64,000 bases of DNA from Hyphomicrobiales bacterium (lineage in GTDB: Bacteria; Pseudomonadota; Alphaproteobacteria; Rhizobiales; Rhizobiaceae), in NCBI GenBank assembly GCA_900470155.1, contig UBZT01000003.1:310001-374000 (forward strand). Reading direction: 5' to 3'. Under the pieces are notes generated by a model. The model was given only the letters and a program-made list of their open reading frames with translations, was not told the DNA's origin and did not search any database. Within the stretch, counting starts at the first letter, position 1. The number at the start of each line of letters is the position of its first letter. Positions 19,967 to 30,123 of this stretch are shown piece after piece. A program made the position numbers and the translations under genes.

Positions 19967-20941
19967 TTACTTCACGTCCTGGACGCGCTTGACGAGGTCC
20001 TTCATCTTCTGATCGGTGATGAACTTGTCATAGACAGGCTGCATCGCGGCGGAGAATTCAGCCTTGTCGACCGTGATAATGTTCGCACCCGACGCACGGA
20101 TTTTCTCTTCCGAGGCCTTTTCGCGGGCCTGCCACAGCTCACGCATTTTGCCGACGGATTCCTTGGCAGCCTCGCGCAGCACCGTCTGATCTTCCGGGGT
20201 CAATTTGTCCCAGGTGATCTTTGAGATCGCCAGGATTTCCGGGGTCAGCGAGTGGTCGGTCAAAGTGTAGTTCTTTGCCACTTCGAAGTGACGTGAGGAT
20301 TCGTAGGATGGCCAGTTGTTTTCGGCAGCATCAACGACGCCGGTTTCAAGCGAGGAATAGACTTCGCCGAAAGGCATCGGGGTCGGGTTGGCGCCGAAGG
20401 CCTCCATCATCGCGATCCACAGATCCGACTGCTGGACACGCACTTTCATGCCCTTGAGGTCGGCGAGCTTTTCGATCGGCTTCTTGGTCGAATAGAACGA
20501 GCGCGCGCCGGAATCGTAGAAGGCAAGCCCGATCAGGCCGTGCGGTTCGAAGGCGGCCAGCACTTCGTCGCCGATCGGGCCATCGACGACCTTGTGCATG
20601 TGTTCGGTATCGCGAAACAGGAAGGGCAGGCCGAAAACGACGGTTTCCGGAACGAGATTGTTGAACGGTGCGCTGTTGACCCGGTTCATGTCGATGACGC
20701 CGAAGCGGGTCTGTTCGATCGTGTCTTTCTCAGTGCCCAGCGTGGCATTGTTCATGACCTGGATCTTGATGCGGCCATTGGTCTTCTGGGATACCAGTTC
20801 GCCCATGTATTTGACCGCATCCACGGTCGGATAGCCATCCGGATGGATATCGGCGGAACGCAGCGTGATTTCTTGCGCATTCAACGCGCCGGCACCCAGT
20901 GTCAGCCCCATGGCGAAGCTCAGCATTGCGGCAGTTTTCAT
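19967..20941 (-). CDS. dctP: TRAP transporter substrate-binding protein (DctP)
   Basis: 324-residue periplasmic binding protein of the DctP family. It has a Sec signal peptide ([21 protein letters not shown], cleavage near AQE), the family segment [19 protein letters not shown] and the carboxylate-clamp region around [13 protein letters not shown], whose arginine usually binds the substrate carboxylate. The ATG at 20941 has a GAGGAAG-type site. The likely ligand is a hexuronate, judged from the enzymes of the operon. Confidence 0.9.
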   Translation of the reverse strand: MKTAAMLSFAMGLTLGAGALNAQEITLRSADIHPDGYPTVDAVKYMGELVSQKTNGRIKIQVMNNATLGTEKDTIEQTRFGVIDMNRVNSAPFNNLVPETVVFGLPFLFRDTEHMHKVVDGPIGDEVLAAFEPHGLIGLAFYDSGARSFYSTKKPIEKLADLKGMKVRVQQSDLWIAMMEAFGANPTPMPFGEVYSSLETGVVDAAENNWPSYESSRHFEVAKNYTLTDHSLTPEILAISKITWDKLTPEDQTVLREAAKESVGKMRELWQAREKASEEKIRASGANIITVDKAEFSAAMQPVYDKFITDQKMKDLVKRVQDVK

Positions 20942-20997
20942 GTCTTCCTCCTCTTTTAAGTGATCCGCCAAAACCTCCCAGGTTTGACGGTAAGCTC

Positions 20998-21882
20998 TCA
21001 GGTCCCCTTGCTCCCCATTGGTTCAAGGCCGAAGAGTTGCTCGGGGTTGTCCACGAGTGCGAGATGGCGGGCGGCATCATCAGCCAACCAGCCAAGAATT
21101 GTGTCGGTGAGGGCAGCGTCGTCGGGATAGTCGGCTTGTGTCTTCGCCAGATTGTGCGGCCAGTTCGATCCCCAGACGATGCGTTCGGGCGCGTGGCCCG
21201 CAATCGTACGGCCAATCTCAGCCACGTCGGCGAAATCAGGCGCCCCGGTCTTTGATGATTCGTAAGCGCCGGCAAATTTGAACCAGCAATTGCCGCGATC
21301 GATCAAACGTTTTGCCGCGGCCACCTGCGGGCTGTCCGGCGATACGCCGCAGAAAAACTTGCCGTGGTGATCGAGAACCCAGCGTGATTTCAGCCTGGAC
21401 AGACGGGCTTCGTGATCGACGATGTTGCTGCCGTCGAACTGCACTGCGAGCATCCAGTTGCGGCTGGAGGCAATCGCGTCGACATCCTCTAGATGGCTCA
21501 GGTCGACACCACCACCCGGCAGATCCATGATGCGAAGGCCAATTACGCGCGCAGCAGCCAGTTCATCAAGTTCGGCGTCCGTCGCCTGACCACTGACCGC
21601 AGCCACACCCCAAGCGAGGTTACCGAAGTCCTCCAGGCAGGCTATCAGATTGTTGTTGTCGCGCTGATGGGCATTGCCCTGGGTGACGATCACCCGGTCG
21701 ATGCCGATCCATTTCATGAATTCGCGGTATTGCGATGGACTTGGCAATTCGCCGGCCGGCAATGGTGGGCCACCGTCGATCGCGGGAAAGCCCGGCAGAT
21801 AGGCATGTATCTGGGTGTCGATCGCCCCCTTCGGGAACGCGATCTTGGGTTTGCGGCCGGAAAGGGGGCGAACGAGTGTCAT
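20998..21882 (-). CDS. gli: D-galactarolactone isomerase (amidohydrolase family)
   Basis: 294-residue amidohydrolase-2-type TIM barrel. It starts with [15 protein letters not shown], where the metal-site HxH of many relatives is replaced by QIH, and ends with [12 protein letters not shown]. In Agrobacterium the enzyme of this type next to the cycloisomerase isomerises galactaro-1,4-lactone and 1,5-lactone forms during galacturonate oxidation. The ATG at 21882 shares a base with the stop of the cycloisomerase gene (TGATG); the longer frame inside that gene is rejected. The function is assigned from context and family memory. Confidence 0.82.
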   Translation of the reverse strand: MTLVRPLSGRKPKIAFPKGAIDTQIHAYLPGFPAIDGGPPLPAGELPSPSQYREFMKWIGIDRVIVTQGNAHQRDNNNLIACLEDFGNLAWGVAAVSGQATDAELDELAAARVIGLRIMDLPGGGVDLSHLEDVDAIASSRNWMLAVQFDGSNIVDHEARLSRLKSRWVLDHHGKFFCGVSPDSPQVAAAKRLIDRGNCWFKFAGAYESSKTGAPDFADVAEIGRTIAGHAPERIVWGSNWPHNLAKTQADYPDDAALTDTILGWLADDAARHLALVDNPEQLFGLEPMGSKGT

Positions 21883-23018
21883 CAGCCGTCCTTCATCTTG
21901 AAGTCGGCGAGGGCATCGCGGTTGATCTCGATGCCAAGGCCTGGACCATTCGGGATGGCGACAACGCCGTTCTGATGTTCGATCGGGGTTTTGATCACCG
22001 CCTGACGGAACGGATTGTCGGTGCGGTCGAATTCGAGGATAGGTTCGATCGGATTGACACGGACCGGATCGGGCACCATGGCGGCGATAAATTGCAGCGC
22101 CGCTGCGATGTGGACAGCCGTGCCCCAGACATGCGGAACCACACGCACGCCATGGAGGGCTGCGAGGTCGGCTACCCGCTTGGCTTCGGTGAAGCCGCCG
22201 ACGCCGGCCAGGTCCGGCTGGACAATATCGATGCAACGCGTTTCGATCGGTTCTTTCATGCCCCAGCGACTGTGCCAGGTCTCGCCGCCGGCAACCGGGA
22301 TCGGCTGCTTGGCGCGCACTTCGCGGTAGGCTGCAAGCTGTTCCGGAACGACCGGTTCCTCGAACCAGTCGAGACCATACTCGGCAGCACGACGGCCGAA
22401 CTCAACCGCTTCCAGCACGCCATAACCATGATTGCCGTCGGCCATCAGGCGCATATCGGAGCCGGCGGCTTCGCGCGCCGCCCTGATCACCCGCAGGTCC
22501 TCCTCGATACCGAAGCCAACCTTGATCTTCGAGGCATGGAAACCTTGCGACCGATAGGCCGCGATATCGGTGGCATTGTCTTCGACACGATCAACGCCAT
22601 CGCGCTTGAAACTGCCGGTGGCATAGGCCTTGACGGTTTCGCGGAAGCGGCCGCCGAGCAGGATCGAGATCGGCGCGTTGAAATGTTTGCCCTTGATGTC
22701 CCAGAGCGCGATATCTATACCGGACAGAGCAGTGAGGGTCAGGCCACGTTGGCCCTGATCGCGCAGCGCATTGTAGAGTATTGCCCACAGTTTCTCGGTT
22801 TCCAGCGGATTGGCACCGATCAGCCATGGCTTGTAGGCGGCAACCACAGCCGCATTCGGCCGTGCAGGACCGAGGCATTCCCCCCAGCCCGTGGTGCCAT
22901 CGTCGCACACAATCTCGACGAGCACATGAGCCCGCCGGTCAAAGCGCATGGACGCGCTCTGGAACGGGACAGTGAGCCGGTGCTCGAGCAGATGGGTGCG
23001 GACGTCGACGATCTTCAT
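21882..23018 (-). CDS. gci: D-galactarolactone cycloisomerase (enolase superfamily)
   Basis: 378-residue mandelate-racemase-type enzyme. It has the N-terminal capping domain, the KxK motif in SKIKVGFG, metal ligands in LMADGNHGYG, WFEEPVVPE and VAGGETWHS, and a catalytic histidine in VVPHVWGTAVH. In the Agrobacterium pathway this enzyme opens galactarolactone to 5-keto-4-deoxy-D-glucarate (3-deoxy-2-keto-hexarate). Length and neighbours match that enzyme as I know it. The stop of kdgD lies one base before this gene. Confidence 0.88.
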   Translation of the reverse strand: MKIVDVRTHLLEHRLTVPFQSASMRFDRRAHVLVEIVCDDGTTGWGECLGPARPNAAVVAAYKPWLIGANPLETEKLWAILYNALRDQGQRGLTLTALSGIDIALWDIKGKHFNAPISILLGGRFRETVKAYATGSFKRDGVDRVEDNATDIAAYRSQGFHASKIKVGFGIEEDLRVIRAAREAAGSDMRLMADGNHGYGVLEAVEFGRRAAEYGLDWFEEPVVPEQLAAYREVRAKQPIPVAGGETWHSRWGMKEPIETRCIDIVQPDLAGVGGFTEAKRVADLAALHGVRVVPHVWGTAVHIAAALQFIAAMVPDPVRVNPIEPILEFDRTDNPFRQAVIKTPIEHQNGVVAIPNGPGLGIEINRDALADFKMKDG

Positions 23019-23019
23019 A

Positions 23020-23979
<960 letters not shown>

Positions 23980-23994
23980 TTAGTTCGTCAATAG

Positions 23995-24756
23995 TTATCG
24001 TACAGGTTGGCGTTGCTCGCGCAAAAGCGTGCGATAACGGGCCTGGCTGCCGCGCAGGTGCCGACGCATGGCTTCTCGTGCCGCCTCTTCATCGCCGGCC
24101 GAAATCGCCTCGACGATATCGGCATGCTCTGCATCAATCAGCCGGATATAGGCTGCTTGATCCTCGTCATTTTCTTCGCCGCGCAGAGCGGCGCGCGGAA
24201 TGACATTTTTACCGATCATGGCCAGAAATTCGCGAAAGCGCGGGTTGTTGGTAGCCTCGGCGATGGCCAGATGCAGGGCAAAATCAGCGTCGCTACTGGA
24301 TTTTCCGGCATCGAGACAGGCGCGTACGGCATAGTGCTGATCGAGAATTGCCTCTTCTTGGGCGGGAGAGCGGCGAAGCGCTGCAAGCCCTGCAGCCTCG
24401 ACCTCCACAGCCGTGCGAAGCTCCAGCAATTCTATCATGGATGAGACGCGCGCCGGATCGATGTGCGCGAGAGAGAGAGGTGCGGGCAGAGGTTCGCGCG
24501 GCTCCAGCACAAAGACGCCGGCACCCTGGCGGGCCTCGACGAGGCGGTCTGCGCGAAGCGCAGCAATCGCCTCGCGCACGACGGTGCGTGACACGCCATG
24601 GGCCTCTGACAACTGCGCTTCGCTCGGGAGTTTGCTGCCTGGCAGAAACTGACCGCCATGAATGGCGCGGCGGAGATTGTCGCTCAGCCGTTGCGTCAGC
24701 GTTCCCGATCCGGCCTCCATTTTCGCCTGCAGCGCCATGCTCGTCTCCGTGTCCAT
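23995..24756 (-). CDS. GntR/FadR-type regulator of the galacturonate genes
   Basis: 253-residue regulator: winged helix with LPSEAQLSEAHGVSRTVVREAI, then an FCD domain whose metal/ligand residues are in DADFALHLAIAEATNNPRF. It is divergent from udh and upstream of kdgD, so it probably represses both transcripts until a uronate or its lactone binds. The ATG at 24756 is chosen; an ATG at 24738 has a better GGAG site and is a real alternative. The long frame upstream overlaps udh and is not credible. Confidence 0.88.
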   Translation of the reverse strand: MDTETSMALQAKMEAGSGTLTQRLSDNLRRAIHGGQFLPGSKLPSEAQLSEAHGVSRTVVREAIAALRADRLVEARQGAGVFVLEPREPLPAPLSLAHIDPARVSSMIELLELRTAVEVEAAGLAALRRSPAQEEAILDQHYAVRACLDAGKSSSDADFALHLAIAEATNNPRFREFLAMIGKNVIPRAALRGEENDEDQAAYIRLIDAEHADIVEAISAGDEEAAREAMRRHLRGSQARYRTLLREQRQPVR

Positions 24757-24895
24757 TCGTCCGTTGTTGCACTTATGCATAAACTCGTCTGTCAAGTTAG
24801 CCAAGCGTCCACGAGAAATTAGCGCAATATTGACGGTGTTGACATGACCTGTATGATGAGTTGCATAGGTCCGAGGCTGGACGAGGGAGGTTTGT
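24757..24895. promoter_or_regulatory. gntR-udh divergent control region
   Basis: It contains two symmetric elements: TTATGCATAA (24773-24782, perfect), close to the regulator start, and ACCTGTATGATGAGTTGCATAGGT (24848-24871, imperfect ACCT/AGGT and TATG/CATA arms), 25 bp before udh. Both are candidate sites for the adjacent GntR protein. Confidence 0.45.
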
Positions 24896-25693
24896 GTGAA
24901 GCGACTATTGGTAACCGGGGCTGCGGGCGGATTGGGCAAGGCGATGCGTGGCCGCCTGAAAGGCATGGCGGACGTCCTGCGTCTGTCCGACATCGTTGAT
25001 ATGGGCGAAGCGGCGGCGCACGAGGAACTGGTCATTTGTGACCTGGGTGACCGGGATGCCGTCGACAGGCTTGTCGAAGGCTGCGACGGTATCATTCATC
25101 TTGGCGGCATTTCCGTCGAGGACAAGTTCTCCAAGATTTTGAACGCCAATCTGCTCGGACTCTACAATCTTTACGAGGCCGCGCGGGCGAACGGCATGCC
25201 GCGCATTCTCTTTGCCAGCTCAAACCATACGATCGGCTTCTACGCCCAGGACGACTATCTCGATGCCAGCGCGCCGATGCGGCCTGACGGGCTTTACGGC
25301 GTATCGAAATGCTTCGGCGAAGCATTGGCCAGAATGTACTTCGAAAAATTCGGCCAGGAGACGGCGCTGGTGCGGATCGGCAGTTGCATGGAGAAGCCGA
25401 AGAACCATCGGATGCTGTCAACCTGGATGAGCCATGACGATTTCCTCGCCATGATCGAATGCATCTTTCGCGTGCCCCGCCTTGGTTGCCCGATCATATG
25501 GGGATGCTCGAACAATGACAGTCGCTGGTGGGACAACACACCGGTTGCCTATCTTGGTTGGCACCCAAAGGACAATGCAGAGCAGTTTCGCGCCGAGATT
25601 GAGGCGACAGTACCCAGGCCTGGTCCGCAGGATGCTATCGCCATCTATCAGGGTGGGCCCTTCGTCAACGATCCGATCTTTGACGAGGTCTGA
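24896..25693 (+). CDS. udh: NAD-dependent uronate dehydrogenase
   Basis: 265-residue short-chain (extended SDR) dehydrogenase that oxidises D-galacturonate or D-glucuronate to the aldaro-lactone, the first step of the oxidative pathway. The N-terminal cofactor motif is VTGAAGGLGKAM, and the active site is YGVSKCFGE (Tyr-x-x-x-Lys) with a serine in LFASSNHTIGF. The GTG start has GGGAGG 5 nt upstream. Its length equals that of the known Agrobacterium enzyme. Divergent from the rest of the pathway genes. Confidence 0.92.
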   Translation: MKRLLVTGAAGGLGKAMRGRLKGMADVLRLSDIVDMGEAAAHEELVICDLGDRDAVDRLVEGCDGIIHLGGISVEDKFSKILNANLLGLYNLYEAARANGMPRILFASSNHTIGFYAQDDYLDASAPMRPDGLYGVSKCFGEALARMYFEKFGQETALVRIGSCMEKPKNHRMLSTWMSHDDFLAMIECIFRVPRLGCPIIWGCSNNDSRWWDNTPVAYLGWHPKDNAEQFRAEIEATVPRPGPQDAIAIYQGGPFVNDPIFDEV

Positions 25694-25718
25694 ACATCCG
25701 ATTTTTGATGCAGCGATG

Positions 25719-25749
25719 AAAATGAGCCGCGCCGTGCGGCCATTTTTTT
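25719..25749 (+). terminator. Intrinsic terminator after udh
   Basis: AAATG-A-GCCGC-GCCGT-GCGGC-CATTT forms a stem of two paired blocks, followed by a run of T. It lies 25 bp after the udh stop. Confidence 0.8.
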
Positions 25750-26519
25750 GCCCGAGTGCCTCAACGCGCAATCCGAAAAATCGTTCCATCTGCGTCATTG
25801 AGCCTGGGCGGGTCGGTGGGTGGCTGCGTCACCATCACCGCACATCCAACTGCGCTATTGTGGTGCAGTGCAAAATAAACTGTTCGCATATCTCGATATG
25901 TCAAACGAAGAGTTGTTCTGCACTTTTGTATATCGGGATATGTAATTTAAAGTTGTGATCAGACGAGCTTTCCGTTGGCGAGTCGGTCTTAAGAAAAAGG
26001 TGAGTCGTTTTCATTGTTATATATTCCGTTCGATTCGGCGCTACCACATTTGGTGAATCGAGGCTTCGTTAAATAGGATTAATAGCGAAGTTTGTCCTAT
26101 TCTCCGGCAGGAAAACAGCCAGAGTACGGTTTGGCTAAGCTATTGAAAAAAGACTATAAAATAGGAAAATTCCGGATATTTTTCGCGCCCGACTTTGTCT
26201 AACCGAGCGATGTTCTCAACGACAATTCTGCAACTATACTTGTTTTTATCGGTGCGGCGTTTTCCATGTTTTGCAAAAGCACGTGACTCTTTTAGAGGCA
26301 TGAGTATACATCCGAATCTGGATTTGTTCCTAAGCTGTTGGGAATTCCGTTTCGAGGGGAGAGATCGCAAGGTCATTGATGATTTCTCAAAGGTTAATAG
26401 GCCCAAAAATGGTTCTTTTAACCCGTAAGAATTCATAGATCGGCGCGCCGGCTTCGGCTAGGTTTCGCCACACTTGATCAGAGGTCTCAATAACTGCGTA
26501 GTTCGGCTACGAGGGGGAT
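25750..26519. other. AT-rich non-coding region before the adhesin/T1SS locus
   Basis: About 770 bp with markedly lower GC than the flanking genes. Small frames exist on both strands (for example 26195-26428 plus, 26140-26436 minus), but they lack ribosome sites and show no family resemblance. It probably carries the promoter and control elements of the TolC-T1SS operon. Long, AT-rich leaders are also seen ahead of the adhesin gene at 33.0-33.4 kb. Confidence 0.6.
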
Positions 26520-27953
26520 ATGAAGAAAATTTCGATGTTCGCAACGACGGCAATTTTCGCCGGCACGATTGCTCTCACCACGTCGCTGGCCACTGCTGCT
26601 GATCTCCGCGAAGCAATGCAGACTGCCGTTTCCACCAACCCGGATATCGGTCAGGCGGTTGAAAACCGTGAGGCTGTCGAATTCGAACTGCGCCAGGCGC
26701 GTGGTCTTTATCTTCCCAGCATTGATCTGGAGGCTTCGGTCGGCGTTCGCAACCTTGATAGCCCGAGCCGTCGCGCATCCGGCATCGACGGTGATGATCT
26801 GTCCCCGAGCGAGGCTGGTATCACGATCACCCAGAAGCTCTTTGATGGCGGCGGTCGCCGCGCACAGCTCGACCAGCAGGCGTCTCGCGTTGACAGCGCC
26901 TCCTACCGGGTGATGGAACGCAGCGAGACGATTGCCCTTCAGGTTGTTCGCGAATATCTCGAATATCTGCTGCAGTCGCGTATTGTTGCTGAATCTCAGG
27001 AGAACGTTCGCGTTCACCAGAGGCTTCGCGGTGACATCGGCTCGCTGATCTCGAGTGGCACCCTGACCGAAGCCGACAGTCAGCAGGCGGACGAACGTCT
27101 CCTCGCTGCCCGCGCTCGCTTGAAGGAAGCAACGGAAGCGCTTGAGCAGGTCAAGATCTCGCTTTTGCGCCTGGTCGGTACGCCGATCACCGGCGGCAAG
27201 ATGCCGCCGTCGCTGGCGGCGCAACTGCCGAAGAGCCTTGATGTGGCGCTGGAAACCGCACGTCGCAACAACCCGCGTATCAAGGCCGGCCTGGCTGACG
27301 TGGATGCGGCGGATGCCGGTGTGCGCGGTGCGCGTAACAACTATCTGCCGGAAGTCTCCGCCGAGGGTCGTCTGGTCACCGGTACGGATATAGATGGTAG
27401 CGAAGGCCGCTCCACCGATGCGCAGGTTCGTCTCGTCGCTCGTTGGAATCTCTACCGGGGTGGCATCGATCAGGCGCGTGAAGAAGAACAGATCCGTCGT
27501 GCGGGCGAACAGCGCTTCGCGCTCGACTCCGCGCATCGCGAAGTGGAAGAAGCCGTACGCCTTTCCTGGGACCGTCGCATCCAGCAGCGTGAACTCGCCG
27601 GTCTTCTCAAGCAGCAGTCGAATGCGAATGCGCAGCTGGTATCGAGCTATCGCGAACAGTTGAATATCGGCCAGCGTTCGCTGCTCGACGTACTTGGCGC
27701 GCAGAACACCAAGTACAATGTCAATGTTCTTTCGATGACGGCACAATATGCATCGCTGTTTGCCGAATATCGCCTGCTGGCTTCGACCGGCAGCCTGTTG
27801 AAGGCCATGAACATCACGCCGCCTAAGCAGAACGACGCTTATGCGCGGAGCGAGTTCAAGGTCCGCACCGGCGGCGAGCCTCAGCAGAAGCGTTTGGTCT
27901 CGAAGCAGAATGCCGGCCTTCCGATCGATCTCTTCGCCACAGCGAACGACTGA
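26520..27953 (+). CDS. TolC-family outer membrane protein of a type I secretion system
   Basis: 477-residue outer-membrane factor with a Sec signal peptide (MKKISMFATTAIFAGTIAL, cleavage near ATAAD). It shows the two-fold repeated TolC architecture: long coiled helices and QKLFDGGGRRAQLDQQ in the first half, WNLYRGGIDQAREEEQIRRA in the second. It is the export channel for the adhesin at 33380 and corresponds to LapE in Pseudomonas. Next gene 52 bp downstream. The C-terminal tail after about residue 440 is polar and specific to this protein. Confidence 0.9.
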   Translation: MKKISMFATTAIFAGTIALTTSLATAADLREAMQTAVSTNPDIGQAVENREAVEFELRQARGLYLPSIDLEASVGVRNLDSPSRRASGIDGDDLSPSEAGITITQKLFDGGGRRAQLDQQASRVDSASYRVMERSETIALQVVREYLEYLLQSRIVAESQENVRVHQRLRGDIGSLISSGTLTEADSQQADERLLAARARLKEATEALEQVKISLLRLVGTPITGGKMPPSLAAQLPKSLDVALETARRNNPRIKAGLADVDAADAGVRGARNNYLPEVSAEGRLVTGTDIDGSEGRSTDAQVRLVARWNLYRGGIDQAREEEQIRRAGEQRFALDSAHREVEEAVRLSWDRRIQQRELAGLLKQQSNANAQLVSSYREQLNIGQRSLLDVLGAQNTKYNVNVLSMTAQYASLFAEYRLLASTGSLLKAMNITPPKQNDAYARSEFKVRTGGEPQQKRLVSKQNAGLPIDLFATAND

Positions 27954-28005
27954 GCGAAGCGTCGTCTGATCAGGAACGGTATCTTAGAATGGTAGGCTCA
28001 GCCTG

Positions 28006-30120
28006 ATGACCAACGAGTTTACCGCGTCCTTTCGCGCCTTGGCCGGTTTCATGAACCGGCCAACGGCGGATATTCTTCTCTTCTCCGGCGTACCATTTGA
28101 TCCTCAGGTTCCGACCTATGAGGAAGTCGAACGTCTTGCGAGCCGTATCGGGCTTGATGCCCATTCGGTGACCGTGGACGAACTTCGTCGACGCGCCTTC
28201 GAGTTGCCGCTGCTGCTGCTTTTTGCTGACCGGACATCGATGGTCCTGCTCGAAGAAGATGCGCATGGTCTGTCGATGCTCTGCGGCGACGGCACGCGGG
28301 TGACCTTTGCCGAAGTTCTTCAGAAACCTGTTGTTTCGGCTTTTTCATTTGCCGCGGTCTATCATAACAATAGCGAGGCGGGTGTCACTGGAACGGCCGA
28401 GGAAATCGATCGCGTGCACTGGCTTCGCGCCATCCTCAAACCGTTCTGGCGCTCGTATCTGGATGTGGCCCTGGCCACGTTCCTGATCAATGTGTTGGCT
28501 CTGACTGCGCCTTTGTTCACCATGAACGTTTATGACCGGGTGCTGCCTAACAAGGCGGTTGCGACACTCTGGGTCCTCGCCATCGGTGTCACTGGGGCGA
28601 TCCTGTTCGACTTCATCCTGAAGTCTATTCGCGCTGCCACGATCGATTTTGCCGGACGCAAGGCGGATCTGAAGCTTTCCTACAAGCTTTTCGACAAGAT
28701 CCTCAACACTTCGCTGAAGTCGCGTCCGATGTCGACCGGCGAATATGCCAACCGCGTGTCGCAGTATGAGTTCGTGCGCGAGTTCTTCACCTCGAACACG
28801 ATCAGCGTGGCCATCGACTGTTTCTTCGTCTTCATGTTCGTGGCGGTGATCTATATCATCATCGGTTGGATCGCCGTTGTACCCTTGGCCGCGTTCTTCA
28901 TCGTCGCCGCGATCGGTTACTATGCGCAGATCAAGATCGGCCGCGTCATGGGTGCGGCGCTCAACGAAGCGTCCCAGCGACAATCCCTGCTGATCGAATC
29001 GATTTCGGCACTGGAAACAATCAAGCTGCTCAACGCGGAAGCGACGCTACTGCGCCGCTGGCACACGCTGGCGAAGAATGCCTCTCACACATCCGAGGAA
29101 ATCAAGCATATCTCGGCCTGGGCGGCGAATATCACGCAGTTCATCCAGCAATTGGTGACAGTGGTGATCATTCTTGCCGGTGCCTATGAATTTGCCGCCG
29201 GCAACATCACCTCCGGTGCCATCGTCGCGACCACAATGCTTGCCGGGCGTGCGGTTGCGCCACTCGGTCAATTGGCGCTGACATTGGCGCGCATGCGCCA
29301 GGCTTTCCTGTCGCTGCGCATCCTCGACGAGATCATGGCGCAGGACGAGGATCGTCCGTCGACTACCGGTTTCGTCAACCGCACAATCAATAGCGGCGCG
29401 CTGACCTTCCAGACTGTCGGCTTCGCCTATCCCGGCACAGATCACCAAGTGATCAACAACATCAATTTCACCATCCAGCCAGGTGAAAAAGTCGGTATCA
29501 TCGGACGTGTCGGTTCCGGCAAGACGACGATGGGGCGCCTGATCTCAGGTCTCTACACCGCGGGTGCAGGCCGGGTCCTCATCGATGGCGTGGATATCCG
29601 GCAGTATCATCCGGCCGTTGTCCGCAGCGCGATCGCCTTCGTTTCGCAGAATTCCGATCTGTTTTCCGGCACGGTCAAGGACAACCTGCTGATGGCCGCA
29701 CCGACGGCGACGGATGAACAAATCATCGAGGCTGCCAAGATCGCTGGCGTCGACAGTTTCGTCTCTCGTCATCCGCGTGGATATGACATGCCGGTCGGCG
29801 AGCGTGGTAATCTATTGTCCGGTGGCCAGCGGGCCGCAATCGCGATCGCCCGCATCATGCTGCGCAAGCCGTCGATCGTTTTTCTGGACGAACCCTCAGG
29901 TTCGATGGACATGGCGAGCGAAAAAGAGTTGATCGACAAGTTGCTCAAGTGTTTTCCCACTGATGTGACGCTGCTTGTTTCGACGCATCGCTACAGCATG
30001 CTGGCGCTGGTTGACCGTTTGATTGTGCTTGAACAGGGACGCATGATCAGCGACGGGCCGAAGAACCAGGTCATCGAAGGCCTCAAGGCTGGATCGATGC
30101 CGGCCAGGGCAAGGGGTTGA
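28006..30120 (+). CDS. Type I secretion ABC transporter with degenerate C39 domain (LapB-like)
   Basis: 704-residue exporter. Residues 1-130 resemble a C39 peptidase but lack the catalytic cysteine, so this is a C39-like docking domain as in HlyB and LapB. Membrane helices lie at about 145-430. The nucleotide domain has Walker A GRVGSGKTTMG, signature LSGGQRAAIAIARI and Walker B SIVFLDEPSGSMD. It forms the export complex with the fusion protein that follows 3 bp later and the TolC protein before it. The obvious cargo is the RTX adhesin. It lacks peptidase function, so it should not trim leader peptides. Confidence 0.93.
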   Translation: MTNEFTASFRALAGFMNRPTADILLFSGVPFDPQVPTYEEVERLASRIGLDAHSVTVDELRRRAFELPLLLLFADRTSMVLLEEDAHGLSMLCGDGTRVTFAEVLQKPVVSAFSFAAVYHNNSEAGVTGTAEEIDRVHWLRAILKPFWRSYLDVALATFLINVLALTAPLFTMNVYDRVLPNKAVATLWVLAIGVTGAILFDFILKSIRAATIDFAGRKADLKLSYKLFDKILNTSLKSRPMSTGEYANRVSQYEFVREFFTSNTISVAIDCFFVFMFVAVIYIIIGWIAVVPLAAFFIVAAIGYYAQIKIGRVMGAALNEASQRQSLLIESISALETIKLLNAEATLLRRWHTLAKNASHTSEEIKHISAWAANITQFIQQLVTVVIILAGAYEFAAGNITSGAIVATTMLAGRAVAPLGQLALTLARMRQAFLSLRILDEIMAQDEDRPSTTGFVNRTINSGALTFQTVGFAYPGTDHQVINNINFTIQPGEKVGIIGRVGSGKTTMGRLISGLYTAGAGRVLIDGVDIRQYHPAVVRSAIAFVSQNSDLFSGTVKDNLLMAAPTATDEQIIEAAKIAGVDSFVSRHPRGYDMPVGERGNLLSGGQRAAIAIARIMLRKPSIVFLDEPSGSMDMASEKELIDKLLKCFPTDVTLLVSTHRYSMLALVDRLIVLEQGRMISDGPKNQVIEGLKAGSMPARARG

Positions 30121-30123
30121 GTC

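Noticed and set aside
26140..26436. Small frames on both strands in the AT-rich region before the T1SS operon
   Set aside because: No ribosome binding site, no similarity that I recognise, and the two frames contradict each other.
26487..27746. Minus-strand open frame of 419 codons across the TolC-like gene
   Set aside because: Shadow of a well-supported outer-membrane-factor gene; no recognisable domain.
28006..30120. Bacteriocin or peptide exporter with active C39 peptidase
   Set aside because: The N-terminal domain lacks the catalytic cysteine, no double-glycine leader gene is near, and an RTX adhesin is the evident cargo.
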